NCBI GenBank assembly: GCA_950295325.1
Contig: OX485804.1
Location: 8,682,001-8,742,000, forward strand
DNA: 60,000 bases
Source: Polytrichum commune
Taxonomy: Eukaryota; Streptophyta; Polytrichopsida; Polytrichales; Polytrichaceae
Reading direction: 5' to 3'
Both the position numbers and the translations under genes were made by a program. Under the pieces are notes generated by a model, which was given only the letters and a program-made list of their open reading frames with translations, searched no databases and was not told the origin of the DNA. Positions 58,850-60,000 of the stretch are shown here, piece by piece (the stretch's first letter is position 1; every line of letters begins with the position of its first letter).

Positions 58850-59310
58850 TGGAGTCAAACAACTCCAAGGAAAGGATTGAGTTAGACAACCCAAGAGAGA
58901 ATGGTGCACAAGCACTAGACAACTCACAAAGGAATTGTGCATGGGAGTTAGACAGATCCTTATCGAAGGTTTTTGCATTGGAGTTAGACAACTCCAATTA
59001 GGAGTTAGTCACCTCCCTCTGGAATAAACTTGTGTTGGAGTTAGACAACTCCAACTAGAATATATGAATAAGAGCTAGACAACACCCAATGGGTGAATAT
59101 TATTCATTAGAGCTAGACAACTCTCAATGACAATGAAGATAGTTGGAGTTAGACGGTTCCAACTAGAGGAATGGATGAATCCATCAAGTTGGAACTAGAT
59201 AGTGCCAACTAGAAGAATGGATGATTGGAAGAAGTTGGAATTAGACAACCCCAATTAGAATAATGGATGAATGCATAAAGTTGGAATTAGACAATTCCAA
59301 CTAGAGGATT
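58850..59310. repeat. minisatellite of small hairpins, about 13 units
   Basis: The core GTTGGAGTTAGACAACTCCA, or a variant, recurs about every 30-45 bp, with spacers such as ATGAATGGATGAAT. The clear units lie near 58981, 59035, 59142, 59180, 59235 and 59280. In most units TTGGAGTT/AACTCCAA-type arms are self-complementary. Confidence 0.85.
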
Positions 59311-59319
59311 GTGATTGAG

Positions 59320-60000
59320 CTAAAAAGATAAGAAAAAATCATATGGTGAAATGATTTATACATGTAGAGAAGAAAGTTATGGTCTAAATTTAGTAAAACG
59401 TATAAAGTATCTCTTAGATACTATGGATAAAGATAGACAAGACTAGGGATGCTTTGGGGTATAAGAGAGAGTTCAAGGGAGGAGAGAGAGGATCATCTTT
59501 TTGTCTCTCCTGTGGTTGGGTGGTTTGAGCTCACAACAATCACAATATTGTGATTAAGTTGTAAAGATGTTGTAATGTACAAAGTTTGAAAGTTCTCAAA
59601 ATCGGTGTCTCATGTGATACCATGTTTGTATTATTCTTATGTAAAAGAGGAATGTGACATACATCCTAAATTTTTTTTGTCTATCTATTGCAACAAAAAC
59701 CATTTGATTTGGAGTTAATGAGATATTCATGTTTTTGTTTTCATTTTATTTTACTTTATTTCTATGAATAGCCAATGAGAGAAATTTGGGGGATGATTAT
59801 GATTTGAACATGTATAGCTTTTGGATGCAATTGTCAATTATGGTTTGAGACCCAACAAGAAAACGGTAGAACCGTGAAGCTCCGTTCTTTATTATGAAAG
59901 ACTACAATTGTAGTTGTCCACTTTGCTCATGCCAATTCATGGCTATTCACTATACCAAACCTTTCTTGGATTTTGTGCACCTTCTTCTCAAATACGGGTC
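59320..60000. other. right edge, no gene seen
   Basis: Purine-rich tract near 59463-59490 (GGGAGGAGAGAGAGG). The rest is AT-rich with no recognisable coding segment. Confidence 0.4.

Noticed and set aside
1-60000. CRISPR arrays, operons, ribosome binding sites or other bacterial features
   Set aside because: Introns, plant transposon families and codon context show a plant nuclear sequence; the tandem arrays have no spacer-repeat structure.

Overview
The window is land-plant nuclear DNA: genes with GT..AG introns, a KAI2-type alpha/beta hydrolase, CACTA and Tourist-type DNA transposons, tRNA-derived SINEs, and long AT-rich stretches without genes. There are no ribosome-binding sites, operons or other bacterial signals. 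I cannot name the species. The density of nested transposons and the long transposon-filled introns suggest a repeat-rich genome.

Layout. 0-6.2 kb: a decayed pogo/Tigger transposase, a 5'-truncated retroposon with a clear target-site duplication, a TA-flanked MITE, a 0.5-kb foldback, and a broken coiled-coil gene with a CACTA-type MITE inserted into it. 6.8-18.6 kb: scattered exon-like pieces, mainly on the minus strand. They include a MORC-like segment with a CW zinc-finger start and a WW domain, separated by introns or spacers holding a 1.3-kb CACTA element (itself carrying a SINE and a 25/26-bp minisatellite). 19.4-21.1 kb: the degraded 3' half of a LINE, split by a second SINE. 21.9-27.5 kb: an intact three-exon KAI2-like gene (272 aa). 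Upstream of it lies a roughly 300-bp tandem repeat array ending in a truncated duplicate of the gene's promoter and first 42 codons. Its first intron carries a threefold repeat of the exon-1 splice junction. 28.2-41.2 kb: several MITEs and a complete but dead PIF/Harbinger element (30947-34682) with its transposase and Myb-like partner gene.

42660-54653 is the most striking object: a 12-kb Mutator-like element with 55-bp terminal inverted repeats and a target duplication made only of G. It has two convergent split genes, an 875-aa MULE transposase with no visible damage (DDE, C2H, SWIM motifs) and a roughly 1,200-aa protein ending in a Ulp1/SENP cysteine protease domain with all catalytic residues but a one-base frameshift in an A8 run. 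A short motif, TGTCCTTC/TGTCATTC, recurs through its non-coding parts, mostly in the sense direction of each gene. 55-60 kb: a 1.2-kb Tourist-like element with a nested foldback, further MITE copies, and a minisatellite whose units are small hairpins.

Only the KAI2-like gene and the MULE transposase look fully intact; most other coding material is transposon-derived or broken. Exon boundaries were assigned by eye from splice signals and reading-frame continuity.
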